Source: Candidatus Avelusimicrobium stercoris
Lineage (GTDB): Bacteria; Elusimicrobiota; Elusimicrobia; Elusimicrobiales; Elusimicrobiaceae
Assembly (NCBI GenBank): GCA_002432025.1
Contig: DJFE01000021.1
Span: 19,403 to 83,402 of the forward strand
Direction of reading: 5' to 3'
DNA length: 64,000 nt
Under the pieces are notes generated by a model. The model was not told the origin of the DNA and made no database searches. It saw only the letters and a list, made by a program, of their open reading frames with translations. The position numbers were made by a program, and so were the translations under genes. Positions 9,660 through 17,456 of the stretch are shown here, in pieces (the stretch's first letter is position 1; every line of letters starts with the position of its first letter).

Positions 9660-10742
9660 ATGAACAAACGCTTTTTGATTGCTTCCGGCGGAACGGGCGG
9701 GCATTTTTACCCAGGTTTTGCGCTGGGGGAAGAATTTAAACGCCAAGGGTGCGAGGTGCTTTTTGTCGTCCGAAAGGACGACCCCGCCGCCAAAGTCTTG
9801 TCCGCACACGGATTACACTATAAGGAAATTGACTTTATGGGCTTGCCGCGCTCCATTAACCCGGTGCGGCACTTTAAATTTGCGTGCAAACTGGTTAAAG
9901 CCCTGCGCCAAACGCGCCAAATCGTGCGCGATTTCCGGCCGGAGGTGGCTATCGGTACGGGCGGATATATTTCGTTCCCGCTTATTTTTACGGCGCATTT
10001 TATGGGTGTAAAAACGGCGGTGCACGATTCCAACGCCCGCTTGGGCTTGGCCAATAAAGTATGCGGCAAATTTACGGACCTTTTTATGCTGGGCTTGCCC
10101 ACGCCCGAAAAGGTAAAAAACGGCGTACTTACCAGTACCCCGGTGCGTGCGGAATTTTGCTTGCCGGCGGACCGCGCGGCTCAATTAAAGGCGCTCCGTT
10201 TGGACCCCACAAAACCGACTGTGCTGGTAGTGGGGGGAAGCCAAGGTGCCAAGGATTTAAACGGGGCCGTAGCCGCTTGCGCCAAGGCGTTTTCCACCTG
10301 GCAGTTTATCCACATTACGGGTGAACGCTGGTTTGAAAGTGTGCGCGGGTTGTATGCCGGGCTTTCCAATGCGGCGGTACTTCCGTATTCGCACGAAATT
10401 TACGCGCTGATGAAATCGGTGGATTTGATTATTTGCCGTAGCGGCGCGAGTACGCTGGCTGAACTGATGTGCTGTAAGTTGCCCGCTATATTGGTGCCGT
10501 TTCCGCACGCGGCGGCCAACCACCAATATTACAATGCCAAAATTTTTGCGGACGCGGGGTGCGCGCAAATCGTGCCGGACGACGCCCATTTGCCAGCCGC
10601 GCTGGCCCAAGCCTTTAAGGCACTTGTGCAGGGGAGTACGGCTGAAAAATTAGCCACTATGCGTGCCGGGTATGACAAATTGCTCCTGCCTAATCCCCTA
10701 ACGGCGGCTCACTCCATAGCGGAGCGGTTAAAGAGTTTGTAG
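9660..10742 (+). CDS. murG: UDP-GlcNAc:lipid I N-acetylglucosaminyltransferase MurG
   Basis: GT28 peripheral membrane glycosyltransferase that converts lipid I to lipid II. The N-terminal loop is ASGGTGGHFYPGFALG, followed by VGTGGYISFPLI and AVHDSNARLGLANK, and in the C-terminal donor domain VVGGSQGAKDLN, CRSGASTLAELM and LVPFPHAAANHQYYNA. The length of 360 residues is normal. It starts one base after the ftsW stop and is the last gene of the division run; murC, murB, ftsQ, ftsA and ftsZ do not follow. Confidence 0.96.
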   Translation: MNKRFLIASGGTGGHFYPGFALGEEFKRQGCEVLFVVRKDDPAAKVLSAHGLHYKEIDFMGLPRSINPVRHFKFACKLVKALRQTRQIVRDFRPEVAIGTGGYISFPLIFTAHFMGVKTAVHDSNARLGLANKVCGKFTDLFMLGLPTPEKVKNGVLTSTPVRAEFCLPADRAAQLKALRLDPTKPTVLVVGGSQGAKDLNGAVAACAKAFSTWQFIHITGERWFESVRGLYAGLSNAAVLPYSHEIYALMKSVDLIICRSGASTLAELMCCKLPAILVPFPHAAANHQYYNAKIFADAGCAQIVPDDAHLPAALAQAFKALVQGSTAEKLATMRAGYDKLLLPNPLTAAHSIAERLKSL

Positions 10743-11013
10743 TTATAAAAGAGGGGACTGAGATTTACAACTTGGGTGGTGTTTGTTATCTAAAAGATCA
10801 TACGGAAAGGTTTGGCGGCCCGCTAGGGTTCTGGGATCTGCCCTTTTCCACTTTATTAATAACAACAGATCCTGGACTACGACTTTCCAGGATGACGGCA
10901 ACTACAAACGGCCCAAGCGGTAGATTCTGAAAACCTTGTGCCCCGCCAATACATCGGGGATGACAGCAAATACAAGGGATAAGACAAATAATCCTAACCA
11001 ACATTTAACATAT
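10743..11013. repeat. Intergenic spacer with GATCC...GGATGAC palindromic repeats
   Basis: No gene is seen. A clear 25-base palindrome lies at 10869-10893 (ATCCTGGA, 9-base loop, TCCAGGAT) flanked by CAG and GAC. Fragments of the same kind occur at ~10833-10843 (TTCTGGGATCTG) and ~10951-10963 (CGGGGATGAC). The same 8-9-8 geometry recurs at 14006-14030 and 14056-14080, so this is a dispersed repeat family. Confidence 0.65.
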
Positions 11014-11015
11014 AA

Positions 11016-11051
11016 AAAGTACCCCGGGGCTAAAATTCCCCGGGGTACTTT
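11016..11051 (-). terminator. Bidirectional rho-independent terminator
   Basis: Near-perfect hairpin AAAAGTACCCCGGGG / CCCCGGGGTACTTTT with an 8-base loop, followed by T's on either strand. It lies 15 bases past the stop of the pseudopilin gene and can serve both strands. Confidence 0.85.
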
Positions 11052-11066
11052 TCAAATTCAGCCCAA

Positions 11067-11552
11067 TTACATACCTTGGATAAATTTACACATTTGCTGG
11101 CCCAGTTCTTCATCATCATCTCCCACAGAACAGTTTTTATTTGCTGCACGGTCGGGATTATACCAAAAGTTATAAATATAATGATCTCTGTTTCCGTCAT
11201 CAGTACGCCATACATCTACATATCCACTGCCAAGGCCTAAATCATAGATAAAATATTTGGTCTTATAGGCTTGGCAATTTTGCCCATCTAATGAATATTC
11301 CCCAGCAATCCAAGTACCGCCCTTTAAAGAAACATCGGCGATTTGCGCTTGCGTGCAGGAGTTGGTAGCATCTGGGTTGGCCTGCAAATATCTTTGCGTG
11401 GCATCCACCATTGCTTTGGCGTTAATAAGCCCTTCTGTTAAGCGTGCCTTTTCCACAGCGGTTTCATACTGCGGCAAGGCAATGGCCGATAAAATGCCGA
11501 TAATCAGCACCACGACCAAGAGTTCAATTAAAGTAAAGCCCTTGTTATTCAT
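11067..11552 (-). CDS. Type IV pilin-like / pseudopilin protein
   Basis: 161-residue prepilin. MNNKG followed by FTLIELLVVVLIIGILSAIA is the class III signal: PilD-type cleavage after Gly5, N-methylation of Phe and Glu+5 for assembly. The remaining ~120 residues form a small globular domain with Cys residues (SCTQ, QNCQ, NKNCS, QQMCKF) that could form disulphides. Its own promoter is seen: TTGAAG and TATACT spaced 16 (11610-11583, minus), and AAGGAGA precedes the ATG. No pilus machinery is adjacent; solitary pseudopilins of this kind are numerous in Elusimicrobium, and their role there is unclear. Confidence 0.92.
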   Translation of the reverse strand: MNNKGFTLIELLVVVLIIGILSAIALPQYETAVEKARLTEGLINAKAMVDATQRYLQANPDATNSCTQAQIADVSLKGGTWIAGEYSLDGQNCQAYKTKYFIYDLGLGSGYVDVWRTDDGNRDHYIYNFWYNPDRAANKNCSVGDDDEELGQQMCKFIQGM

Positions 11553-11582
11553 AATTTCTCCTTAAAAAAAGTTTACACACAT

Positions 11583-11610
11583 AGTATAGCAATTTTGGCG
11601 CGCTCTTCAA
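11583..11610 (-). promoter_or_regulatory. Promoter of the pseudopilin gene
   Basis: On the minus strand TTGAAG (11610-11605) and TATACT (11588-11583) are spaced 16 bases, with TG one base before the -10 (TGCTATACT), an extended -10 element. Transcription would start ~25 bases before the AAGGAGA and ATG of the pseudopilin gene. Confidence 0.7.
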
Positions 11611-11619
11611 GCACTAAAC

Positions 11620-11674
11620 TTGACACAAAGGATAAAATTCATTATACTAATATATGAACATATGTTCACATATT
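11620..11674 (+). promoter_or_regulatory. Sigma-70-type promoter with overlapping ArsR/SmtB operator
   Basis: TTGACA (11620-11625), 17-base spacer and TATACT (11643-11648). Immediately downstream is a palindrome centred on TGAACATATGTTCA (11655-11668, perfect), extending over 11649-11674 with one mismatched pair. This matches the TGAAC-type dyads bound by SmtB/ZiaR-class repressors. Because it spans the probable start site, apo-repressor binding would block initiation and metal would relieve it (autoregulation; inference). Confidence 0.85.
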
Positions 11675-11694
11675 TTAATTTATAGGATTTAACG

Positions 11695-12024
11695 ATGAAC
11701 AAAACCCCTAAACATATTTGCAAGCCGTCCTTGCAAGTGCCCGAGGATACCCTCTATGATTTGGCCGACCTTTTTAAAGTGTTTGGCGACAGTACGCGCC
11801 TGCGCATTTTGTGCGCTTTGTTTAACTGTGAACAATGCGTCCAGCACATTGCGGACGAACTGGGTATGACCCACTCCGCCATTTCTCACCAGTTGCGCTT
11901 TTTAAAGCAAAACAAACTCGTCAAAAACCGCCGGGAGGGGAAAACGGTGTTTTACTCGCTGGCGGACGAACACGTCAAACGCATTTTTGACCAAGGGTTA
12001 GAACACATACAGGAGGGGTTATGA
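11695..12024 (+). CDS. ArsR/SmtB-family metal-sensing repressor (Zn/Cd type)
   Basis: A 109-residue winged-helix repressor. Two metal-site signatures are visible: Cys45-x2-Cys48 in helix alpha3 (FNCEQCVQHIAD), plus Cys9 and His7 at the N-terminus, as in CadC/ZiaR; and the alpha5 interface site Asp91-x-His93-x10-His104-x2-Glu107, which is exactly the SmtB/ZiaR DxHx10HxxE pattern. The recognition helix is HSAISHQLRFLK. It lies behind a promoter with a TGAAC dyad and overlaps the ATPase gene by four bases (ATGA), so it should autoregulate and control metal export. Zn(II) is the likeliest inducer; Cd or Pb are alternatives. Confidence 0.9.
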   Translation: MNKTPKHICKPSLQVPEDTLYDLADLFKVFGDSTRLRILCALFNCEQCVQHIADELGMTHSAISHQLRFLKQNKLVKNRREGKTVFYSLADEHVKRIFDQGLEHIQEGL

Positions 12025-13928
12025 GTCATCATCACGAACACGCTTGTTCTGCTTGCCACGCCTGCGCGTGCGCCCACGGGCACGAAAGCGAACCGCACGG
12101 CGGCGAGTGGAAGAAATTAGCCATAGCGGCGGGGCTGTTTGTTATAGGTTTTGCTTTGCCCGTGTCGCTTTATATAAAATTGCCCCTTTACTTGGCGGCC
12201 TATTTTATCAGCGGGGCCGAGGTGTGGCAGGCCTGTTACCACAATATAAAAGAGGGTAATTATTTTGACGAAAATTCCCTTATGGCGATAGCCACTTTGG
12301 GCGCGTGGTGCATTGGCGAATTTCCCGAAGCGGTGGCCGTAATGCTGTTTTACCAGGTGGGGGAATTGTTGCAGGAATACGCGGCGGGCAAGTCGCGCAG
12401 CAACATTGTAAGTTTAATGGATTTGCGCCCCGATTTTGCGCGCCTCGTTAAACAAGGCAAAGAGGAAAAAGTCGCCCCGCAGACGGTTAAAGTGGGCGAT
12501 ACGGTGCTTGTGTTGCCGGGGGAACGCGTGCCGCTGGACGGGGTGATTGAAAGCGGAAGCGGCCATTTGGATACGTCCGCCCTGACGGGGGAATCCCGCC
12601 CGGTAACCGCCCAAGCGGGCCAGGAGGTGTTGGCGGGGGTAATCAGCGTGGACGGCACCTTGCGCGTAAAGGTGGCAAAAACATATGAAAATTCCGCCGT
12701 TGCCAAGATTTTGGAACTGGCCGAAAATGCCGCCAGCAAAAAATCGTCCGCTGAAAAATTTATCACGCGCTTTGCACGCATTTATACGCCGGCCGTGGTG
12801 TTTGCCGCCGTGGCGGTAGCCGTGTTGCCGCCGCTTATTTTGGCGGATGCGTCGTTTAAAACGTGGTTTTACCGCGCACTTATTTTCTTGGTGATTTCTT
12901 GCCCGTGCGCCTTGGTAATTTCGGTGCCGCTGGGGTTCTTTGGCGGGATTGGCGGAGCGGCTAAAAACGGCGTGCTGATTAAGGGCAGTTCGTACTTGGA
13001 GCAATTATCGCACCTTTATACGCTGGCGTTTGATAAAACGGGCACGCTCACGCAAGGCGTATTTGAGGTTACGGGCGCTTTCCCGGTGGGGAACGCTACG
13101 GAAAAAGGTTTGCTTAAATTGGCTGCGGCGGCCGAGCATTATTCCAACCACCCGATAGCCAAGGCTGTTTTGCAGGCAGTTGGGAACGCAAGCGAACCCG
13201 CCGAAAAGGTGCAAGAGGTGGCGGGTGAAGGGATTTTCGCCCAGATAAGAGGCGCGCAAATTTTGGCAGGAAACGAACGCTTAATGGCGCGCTACAAGGT
13301 GGAAAATGTACAAACGGGGCGCGGAACGTGCGTATATGTGGCGGAAAACGGCGTTTTTAAGGGCCGTATAGAATTGGGCGATAAGGTAAAACCCGGCACC
13401 AAAGAGGCTTTAAAAACCTTACAAAACGGGCTTGTTCACCAAGTGGTGATGTTGAGCGGGGACAGTATTTCCGCCGCCGAAAAAACCGCTTATGAACTGG
13501 ATATCAGGCACGTTTACGCGGGGTTGTTACCCGCCGGAAAGGTGGAAATTTTGGAAAAATTAATGGCAAATACGCCCAAGGGATTTGCTACGGCCTTTGT
13601 GGGCGACGGCATTAACGATGCACCCGTTTTGGCGCGCGCCGATTTGGGTATAGCAATGGGCGCGCTTGGCTCGGATGCCGCCATAGAAGCCGCCGATGTG
13701 GTGCTAATGACGGACGAGGTAAAAAAGATTATTTCGGCGGTTAAAATATCACGCAAGACCCTGCGTGTGATTAAACAAAACATTGTGTTTGCGCTAGTAA
13801 TTAAGGCCGCTGTTCTGGCCTTGGGCGCGGCGGGCGTAGCCAATATGTGGAGCGCGGTATTTGCCGATGTGGGCGTATGTTTATTGGCGGTGGCGAACTC
13901 TTTACGCCCGTTATACTTTAAGGAGTAG
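12021..13928 (+). CDS. Heavy-metal-exporting P1B-type ATPase (ZntA/CadA-like)
   Basis: 635-residue inner-membrane P-type ATPase. Instead of an HMA domain it opens with a short His/Cys-rich tail (HHHEHACSACHACACAHGH) that probably captures metal. Core motifs: actuator TGES (TSALTGESRPV), membrane CPC at residues 294-296, phosphorylation DKTGT with Asp338, HP-motif SNHPIAKA, and GDGINDAP from residue 528. CPC in the sixth membrane helix defines the P1B subgroup exporting Zn2+/Cd2+/Pb2+ or Cu+. The co-operonic SmtB-type regulator favours Zn/Cd. AGGAGGGG precedes ATG 12021 inside the end of the regulator gene. Confidence 0.93.
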   Translation: MSHHHEHACSACHACACAHGHESEPHGGEWKKLAIAAGLFVIGFALPVSLYIKLPLYLAAYFISGAEVWQACYHNIKEGNYFDENSLMAIATLGAWCIGEFPEAVAVMLFYQVGELLQEYAAGKSRSNIVSLMDLRPDFARLVKQGKEEKVAPQTVKVGDTVLVLPGERVPLDGVIESGSGHLDTSALTGESRPVTAQAGQEVLAGVISVDGTLRVKVAKTYENSAVAKILELAENAASKKSSAEKFITRFARIYTPAVVFAAVAVAVLPPLILADASFKTWFYRALIFLVISCPCALVISVPLGFFGGIGGAAKNGVLIKGSSYLEQLSHLYTLAFDKTGTLTQGVFEVTGAFPVGNATEKGLLKLAAAAEHYSNHPIAKAVLQAVGNASEPAEKVQEVAGEGIFAQIRGAQILAGNERLMARYKVENVQTGRGTCVYVAENGVFKGRIELGDKVKPGTKEALKTLQNGLVHQVVMLSGDSISAAEKTAYELDIRHVYAGLLPAGKVEILEKLMANTPKGFATAFVGDGINDAPVLARADLGIAMGALGSDAAIEAADVVLMTDEVKKIISAVKISRKTLRVIKQNIVFALVIKAAVLALGAAGVANMWSAVFADVGVCLLAVANSLRPLYFKE

Positions 13929-14220
13929 TGATTATCCCCGAGTCTTGGTCGGCCTGTTAGGCTTGGAAATTTTGCGTTATGTGCACGCAGAACAACGAAC
14001 AACGGATTCCCGACTACGACCTTCGGGAATGACAAAAGGACTCTTTTAGGTTGTCATCCCCGAGTGTTTCTGTCGGGGATCTGTTGTGATTAAAAAAAGG
14101 GGTATAGCAACTTTTGGAACGCTCCGTTCCGGCAAATCTCTTTCAGGCTACCTTTTGAATACTTACCACCTTCCAAAAGGTAGATTGTTAAACAAATTTA
14201 AAATGGACAATAAAACAAAT
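13929..14220. repeat. Intergenic spacer with two GTCAT/ATGAC palindromic repeats
   Basis: No gene seen. Two 25-base palindromes of the same 8-9-8 layout lie head to head: 14006-14030 (ATTCCCGA...TCGGGAAT, followed by GAC) and 14056-14080 (ATCCCCGA...TCGGGGAT, preceded by GTC). A further partial one starts near 13932. The rest up to the RNA promoter shows no reading frame with codon bias. Confidence 0.65.
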
Positions 14221-14221
14221 A

Positions 14222-14230
14222 TGCTATAAT
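14222..14230 (+). promoter_or_regulatory. Extended -10 promoter of structured RNA copy 1
   Basis: TGCTATAAT followed by AAAC. TATAAT is at 14225-14230; a weak TGGACA lies at 14204-14209 (15-base spacer). The predicted start is ~14237, right before the first hairpin of the RNA. Confidence 0.75.
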
Positions 14231-14236
14231 AAACGC

Positions 14237-14481
14237 AGTGCGCAGGGGAAACCCTGCACCGACAATTTAATGTTTTTGGAATCCTATTGAAGAATAGGAA
14301 GGCTTTGGAAAACCCAAAGTTCTGAGAGAGTCCAAAAAACAGTTAGTTTAGGCAGAAGATGAGGGGAAGTCATGAGCCCCTTGTCTTCTGCCGAGTGTTT
14401 CGCACATATTTTATATGGGCGGGACCACGGCTGTTTATTGGCAAGACTTCTCTCAGACTTGTCCTAACCAGCCGTTTTTTT
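14237..14481 (+). ncRNA. Structured pseudoknotted RNA, copy 1 (unidentified family)
   Basis: About 245 nt from an extended -10 promoter to a T-run; no open frame. Elements seen: 5' hairpin 14238-14259 with GAAA loop and 2-nt bulge; core helix TGTTTTTGGA (14271-14280) with TCCAAAAAACA (14331-14341) enclosing two hairpins (14282-14299; 14303-14319); long hairpin GGCA...TGCC (14351-14392) followed by GAGTGTTT; a small hairpin (~14401-14422); and a terminator ACGGCTG/CAGCCGT (14427-14433 with 14469-14475) ending in T7. TCTGAGAGA in the core (14321-14329) can pair with TCTCTCAGA (14449-14457) in the terminator loop, a pseudoknot. The same architecture with compensating base changes occurs at 41559-41311. 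It is not recognisable as 6S, SRP, RNase P or tmRNA. The gene downstream is a glycosyltransferase, but a free-standing RNA is favoured. Confidence 0.85.
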
Positions 14482-14569
14482 AGGTCTTCCTTCGCTTTTC
14501 ATCCTTGTTACCGCTTCATTCTTCGTAGGTTCCGTTCGCTTTCATACGTTACAGCACATACGTATGAAC

Positions 14570-14616
14570 GGGAAAGGGGCTTATGCACATCTCCGCCAAG
14601 AGGCAGGCCCCTTCCC
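14570..14616 (+). promoter_or_regulatory. Strong hairpin just upstream of the glycosyltransferase RBS
   Basis: GGGAAAGGGGC (14570-14580) pairs with GCCCCTTCCC (14607-14616), one bulged A, 26-base loop. It ends 10 bases before the GGAGG (14626-14630) of the next gene, so it could set translation efficiency. No T-run follows, so it is not a terminator. Confidence 0.5.
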
Positions 14617-14638
14617 CTGCTTTGTGGAGGAACTTTTT

Positions 14639-16756
14639 ATGAAAATCGCCGTTGTTATTCCGTCTAAAAACGGGCTGCACCATATGAAGGAGTGCCTGCC
14701 TACCGTATTGGCTGCCGCCAAAAAATCTACCGTTCCCGTCAGTATTACCGTTGTGGTGGGGGATTCTACGGACGGTTCTATGCAAGAGGCTCCTGCGTTA
14801 TTCCCGCAAGTTAAATTTTTGGAAAACCCCAAGCACGGGGCGTCGTCTGCGCGCAATTTTGGCGTAGCCGCCGCGCAGGGTGAGTGGCTTTGCTTTTTGG
14901 ATAATGATGTATTTGTTGATGAGGATTTTTTTAATACGGCCCAAAAATATTTGCGCCCGGATGTGTTTTGCGTGGCGTGTGCGGGCTACTGCGCCTATCC
15001 CAAAAAAGCAGGCGCGTGGGAGCAGTTGGACGGCGTAAAATTATTGGGCTGGAAGAAAGGTTTTCCGCGTTTTACACATAATATTTACAACGACGATTTG
15101 CCGGAAATGCAGGAATATCCCTCTTGGGGCGTGCAGGGAGCGTATTTCTTTTGCCAGCGGAGTTACTTTGATTTGTTAGGTGGTTTTGACGAAAATTTGG
15201 ACCCGTATATGCTGGAAGAAACAGACCTTGTTTACCGGGGTTTAAAACGTGGCTGGAAAGTGATTTATGCGCCTGATACCAAGCCCCGCCACAAATGCGG
15301 CGGTACGATTAACAGCAAAAAAAGCAAATTTACGCAATTTTTATCCAAACGCAACCGCACTTGGTTTGTGTGGAAAAATATACACGATTCGTCGCTTTGT
15401 CTGGCGCATTGGCTGCGGTTTGTGTTTTCGTTTTCGCCCCGCTTGTGGAAGGAGTGCTTGAAGGGCTATTCGGTTTTTCATAAGGCGGCCCTGCGCGAAA
15501 AATCTGCCCGCAAAAAGACGGATTTAGAACTGTTGGAAGAGTCCAAAGCGTTTGAACAATTTGTAAAAAAAAACGCTAATTTGCAAAAACAACTAGATAC
15601 AAAAGCCCAACTGGACTTTTTGCAAGAGCGCTTGCTGTGTTATAGTTATAAATATAACAATTCTTGGAAGATTTCCTCTCATATGTTAGGGGCCAGTATA
15701 TCTAGTTTAAAATTTAGTAGGTTAGTTTCAAAAAAATCCTCCAACACTATTAGGATTTGTATGGATTTGGAAGGCGGGTTGGGGGATTTGATGCCGGGAT
15801 TAAATTATGTGTGCGCTTTTTATAAAAAATTTGCCCCTTTATCCCCAATGACGATAGATATCTCTTTTCATAACTTAAAAATGCTTAACGCGTTTTTGCC
15901 GCCTTTTGTGAACCGGACTCTTTTGCAAAGAGAAATAAAAGATTATCCGTATGATTTGATTATAAATGTTATCCGCTGCCCAGTTATAAAAGCGGCAAAT
16001 ATTCACGCCTTTCCGAAACAGTTAAAAGCGTATGTTACAAAACTGCTTAATTTTGAAAAGGAAAACAAAGAATTTCTGGTTTTAACTCCTTACAAAGATA
16101 CCATTACAAATAATATTTACTCGCCTGTTGTTAATCGTTGGCACCAAGCGGATATGGTAGAGGAACTGAACCTAACAGAGGATTTTGTTTTACCTGTTTC
16201 TTTCAAAAACGAAGCAGAAACTTTGACTAAATTCGGTTTAACGTCAAAAAAATTCATAACCGTAAATAGAGAAGTTGGCCTCGCCGGAGTAATTGAAAGC
16301 ACAAAACTATGGCCGTTGGACTATTACCGGAAATTAGTGTCTATGATAAAGAGCGCATACCCCTCGTATCAAATCATAGAAGTTGGATATGGTAAAGGCG
16401 AGCGTTTAGGAAATACTGATAAAAACTTGGCGGGAAAAACCTCGTTAGAGGAAATAAAAGTCATTTTAAAGCACGCTCTTTTGCATATAGACAGCGAGGG
16501 CGGACTAGTTTACTTGCGCCACGCATTAAAGGGGGGACCGTCTTGTGTGTTTTACGGGCCAACCTCCCCGCAAGTTTACGGATATTCCGAAAATATCAGT
16601 TTGTGCAGTAATGCTTGCCCTATACATTGCGAGTGTTATTCCCGCACTTGGCAAAAAAAATGCTTAACAGGGAAAAGAATATGTATGGAAAGTATTACGC
16701 CCCAATACGCATTGGATAAAATTATTGACTCCAAACTATTACAAAAGGATAAATAA
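14639..16756 (+). CDS. Two-domain glycosyltransferase (GT2 N-terminus, GT9/heptosyltransferase-like C-terminus)
   Basis: 705 residues from ATG 14639, chosen because GGAGG sits 8 bases upstream; an upstream in-frame ATG at 14564 has no ribosome site and lies in a hairpin. Residues ~1-270 are a GT2 domain: VVIPSKNGLHHMKECL, ENPKHGASSARNFGV, the DxD-like LDNDVFVDEDF, and GGFDENLDPYMLEETDL. After a helical linker, residues ~370-700 resemble GT9 heptosyltransferases: DLEGGLGDLMPGLNYV, then KLWPLDYYRKLV, HIDSEGGLVYLRHAL and VFYGPTSPQVYGY, ending in a Cys cluster (CPIHCECYS, KKCL). Probably builds a surface glycan or lipopolysaccharide with the acetyltransferase that follows. Fusion order GT2-GT9 is uncommon. 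The C-terminal half looks more AT-rich than the N-terminal half. Confidence 0.82.
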   Translation: MKIAVVIPSKNGLHHMKECLPTVLAAAKKSTVPVSITVVVGDSTDGSMQEAPALFPQVKFLENPKHGASSARNFGVAAAQGEWLCFLDNDVFVDEDFFNTAQKYLRPDVFCVACAGYCAYPKKAGAWEQLDGVKLLGWKKGFPRFTHNIYNDDLPEMQEYPSWGVQGAYFFCQRSYFDLLGGFDENLDPYMLEETDLVYRGLKRGWKVIYAPDTKPRHKCGGTINSKKSKFTQFLSKRNRTWFVWKNIHDSSLCLAHWLRFVFSFSPRLWKECLKGYSVFHKAALREKSARKKTDLELLEESKAFEQFVKKNANLQKQLDTKAQLDFLQERLLCYSYKYNNSWKISSHMLGASISSLKFSRLVSKKSSNTIRICMDLEGGLGDLMPGLNYVCAFYKKFAPLSPMTIDISFHNLKMLNAFLPPFVNRTLLQREIKDYPYDLIINVIRCPVIKAANIHAFPKQLKAYVTKLLNFEKENKEFLVLTPYKDTITNNIYSPVVNRWHQADMVEELNLTEDFVLPVSFKNEAETLTKFGLTSKKFITVNREVGLAGVIESTKLWPLDYYRKLVSMIKSAYPSYQIIEVGYGKGERLGNTDKNLAGKTSLEEIKVILKHALLHIDSEGGLVYLRHALKGGPSCVFYGPTSPQVYGYSENISLCSNACPIHCECYSRTWQKKCLTGKRICMESITPQYALDKIIDSKLLQKDK

Positions 16757-16757
16757 A

Positions 16758-17456
16758 ATGACTGAAAGTGAGAAAGATATTCTATACAGTAAATACGGAT
16801 ATTCCAAAATCTTACTTTTTATTCATTTACTGGGAAAATATATTAAAGACTTATATCATCCGAGTATTCAAATTAAGAAACCGATAGTTATAGGAAAGAA
16901 TAATATTATTCCTTTTATTCCCCAAGGGGTGCAAATAGAAATATATGGGGAGAATAATAAAATAGAAATAGCCCCTTCGGTAAAAAAGTGGATAGGGATA
17001 ATTGCGTGTGGCGATATAGAAACCCCGGTATATAATTGTCATATAAAAATTGGTGAGAATTCTGATGCTAATGGCGTAAATATTATTGTAATGGAAGACA
17101 ATACAACCGTTACTATTGGAGATAATTGTATATTCTCTTGGGGAATATGGCTATTTGCTAGTGATACCCATACCATTTATGACGTTAAAACCAAGAAATT
17201 ACAAAACTGGGGCAAGGAAATTGTCATTAGTGATAATGTTTGGTTGGCTAGGGACTGTACAATTTTAAAGAATAGTTTTATTGCCAAAAATTGTGTAGTA
17301 GGGGCTTCTGCGGTGGTATCCGGTAAGTTTACGGAGGAAAACTGCGTAATTGCCGGGAACCCAGCCAAGGTTGTAAAGCGCGGCGTGGCTTGGGATAGGC
17401 GCCGCCCAAAGGAATATATTAAAGAATATCCACTAGAAAAAAATCCGCCGCGTTAA
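16758..17456 (+). CDS. Hexapeptide-repeat (left-handed beta-helix) O-acyltransferase
   Basis: 232 residues. From ~residue 90 onward there are imperfect hexapeptide turns (VTIGDNCIFSWG, VISDNVWLARDC, AKNCVVGASAVVSG) and the closing VIAGNPAKVVKRG, the signature of xenobiotic/sugar O-acetyltransferases (CatB/NodL/WcaF type). SDTHTIYD carries the probable catalytic His. It starts one base after the glycosyltransferase stop and probably acetylates the same surface glycan. The AT-rich base use resembles the adjoining half of the glycosyltransferase, consistent with a transferred glycan cassette. The stop codon lies inside the terminator hairpin. Confidence 0.87.
   Translation: MTESEKDILYSKYGYSKILLFIHLLGKYIKDLYHPSIQIKKPIVIGKNNIIPFIPQGVQIEIYGENNKIEIAPSVKKWIGIIACGDIETPVYNCHIKIGENSDANGVNIIVMEDNTTVTIGDNCIFSWGIWLFASDTHTIYDVKTKKLQNWGKEIVISDNVWLARDCTILKNSFIAKNCVVGASAVVSGKFTEENCVIAGNPAKVVKRGVAWDRRRPKEYIKEYPLEKNPPR

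Noticed and set aside
14237..14481. 6S RNA, SRP RNA or cobalamin/TPP riboswitch
   Set aside because: No single long bubble hairpin as in 6S, no GGAAGGAAGCAGCC-type SRP domain IV, no cobalamin box; CTGAGAGAG only superficially resembles a TPP element and is not kept in copy 2.
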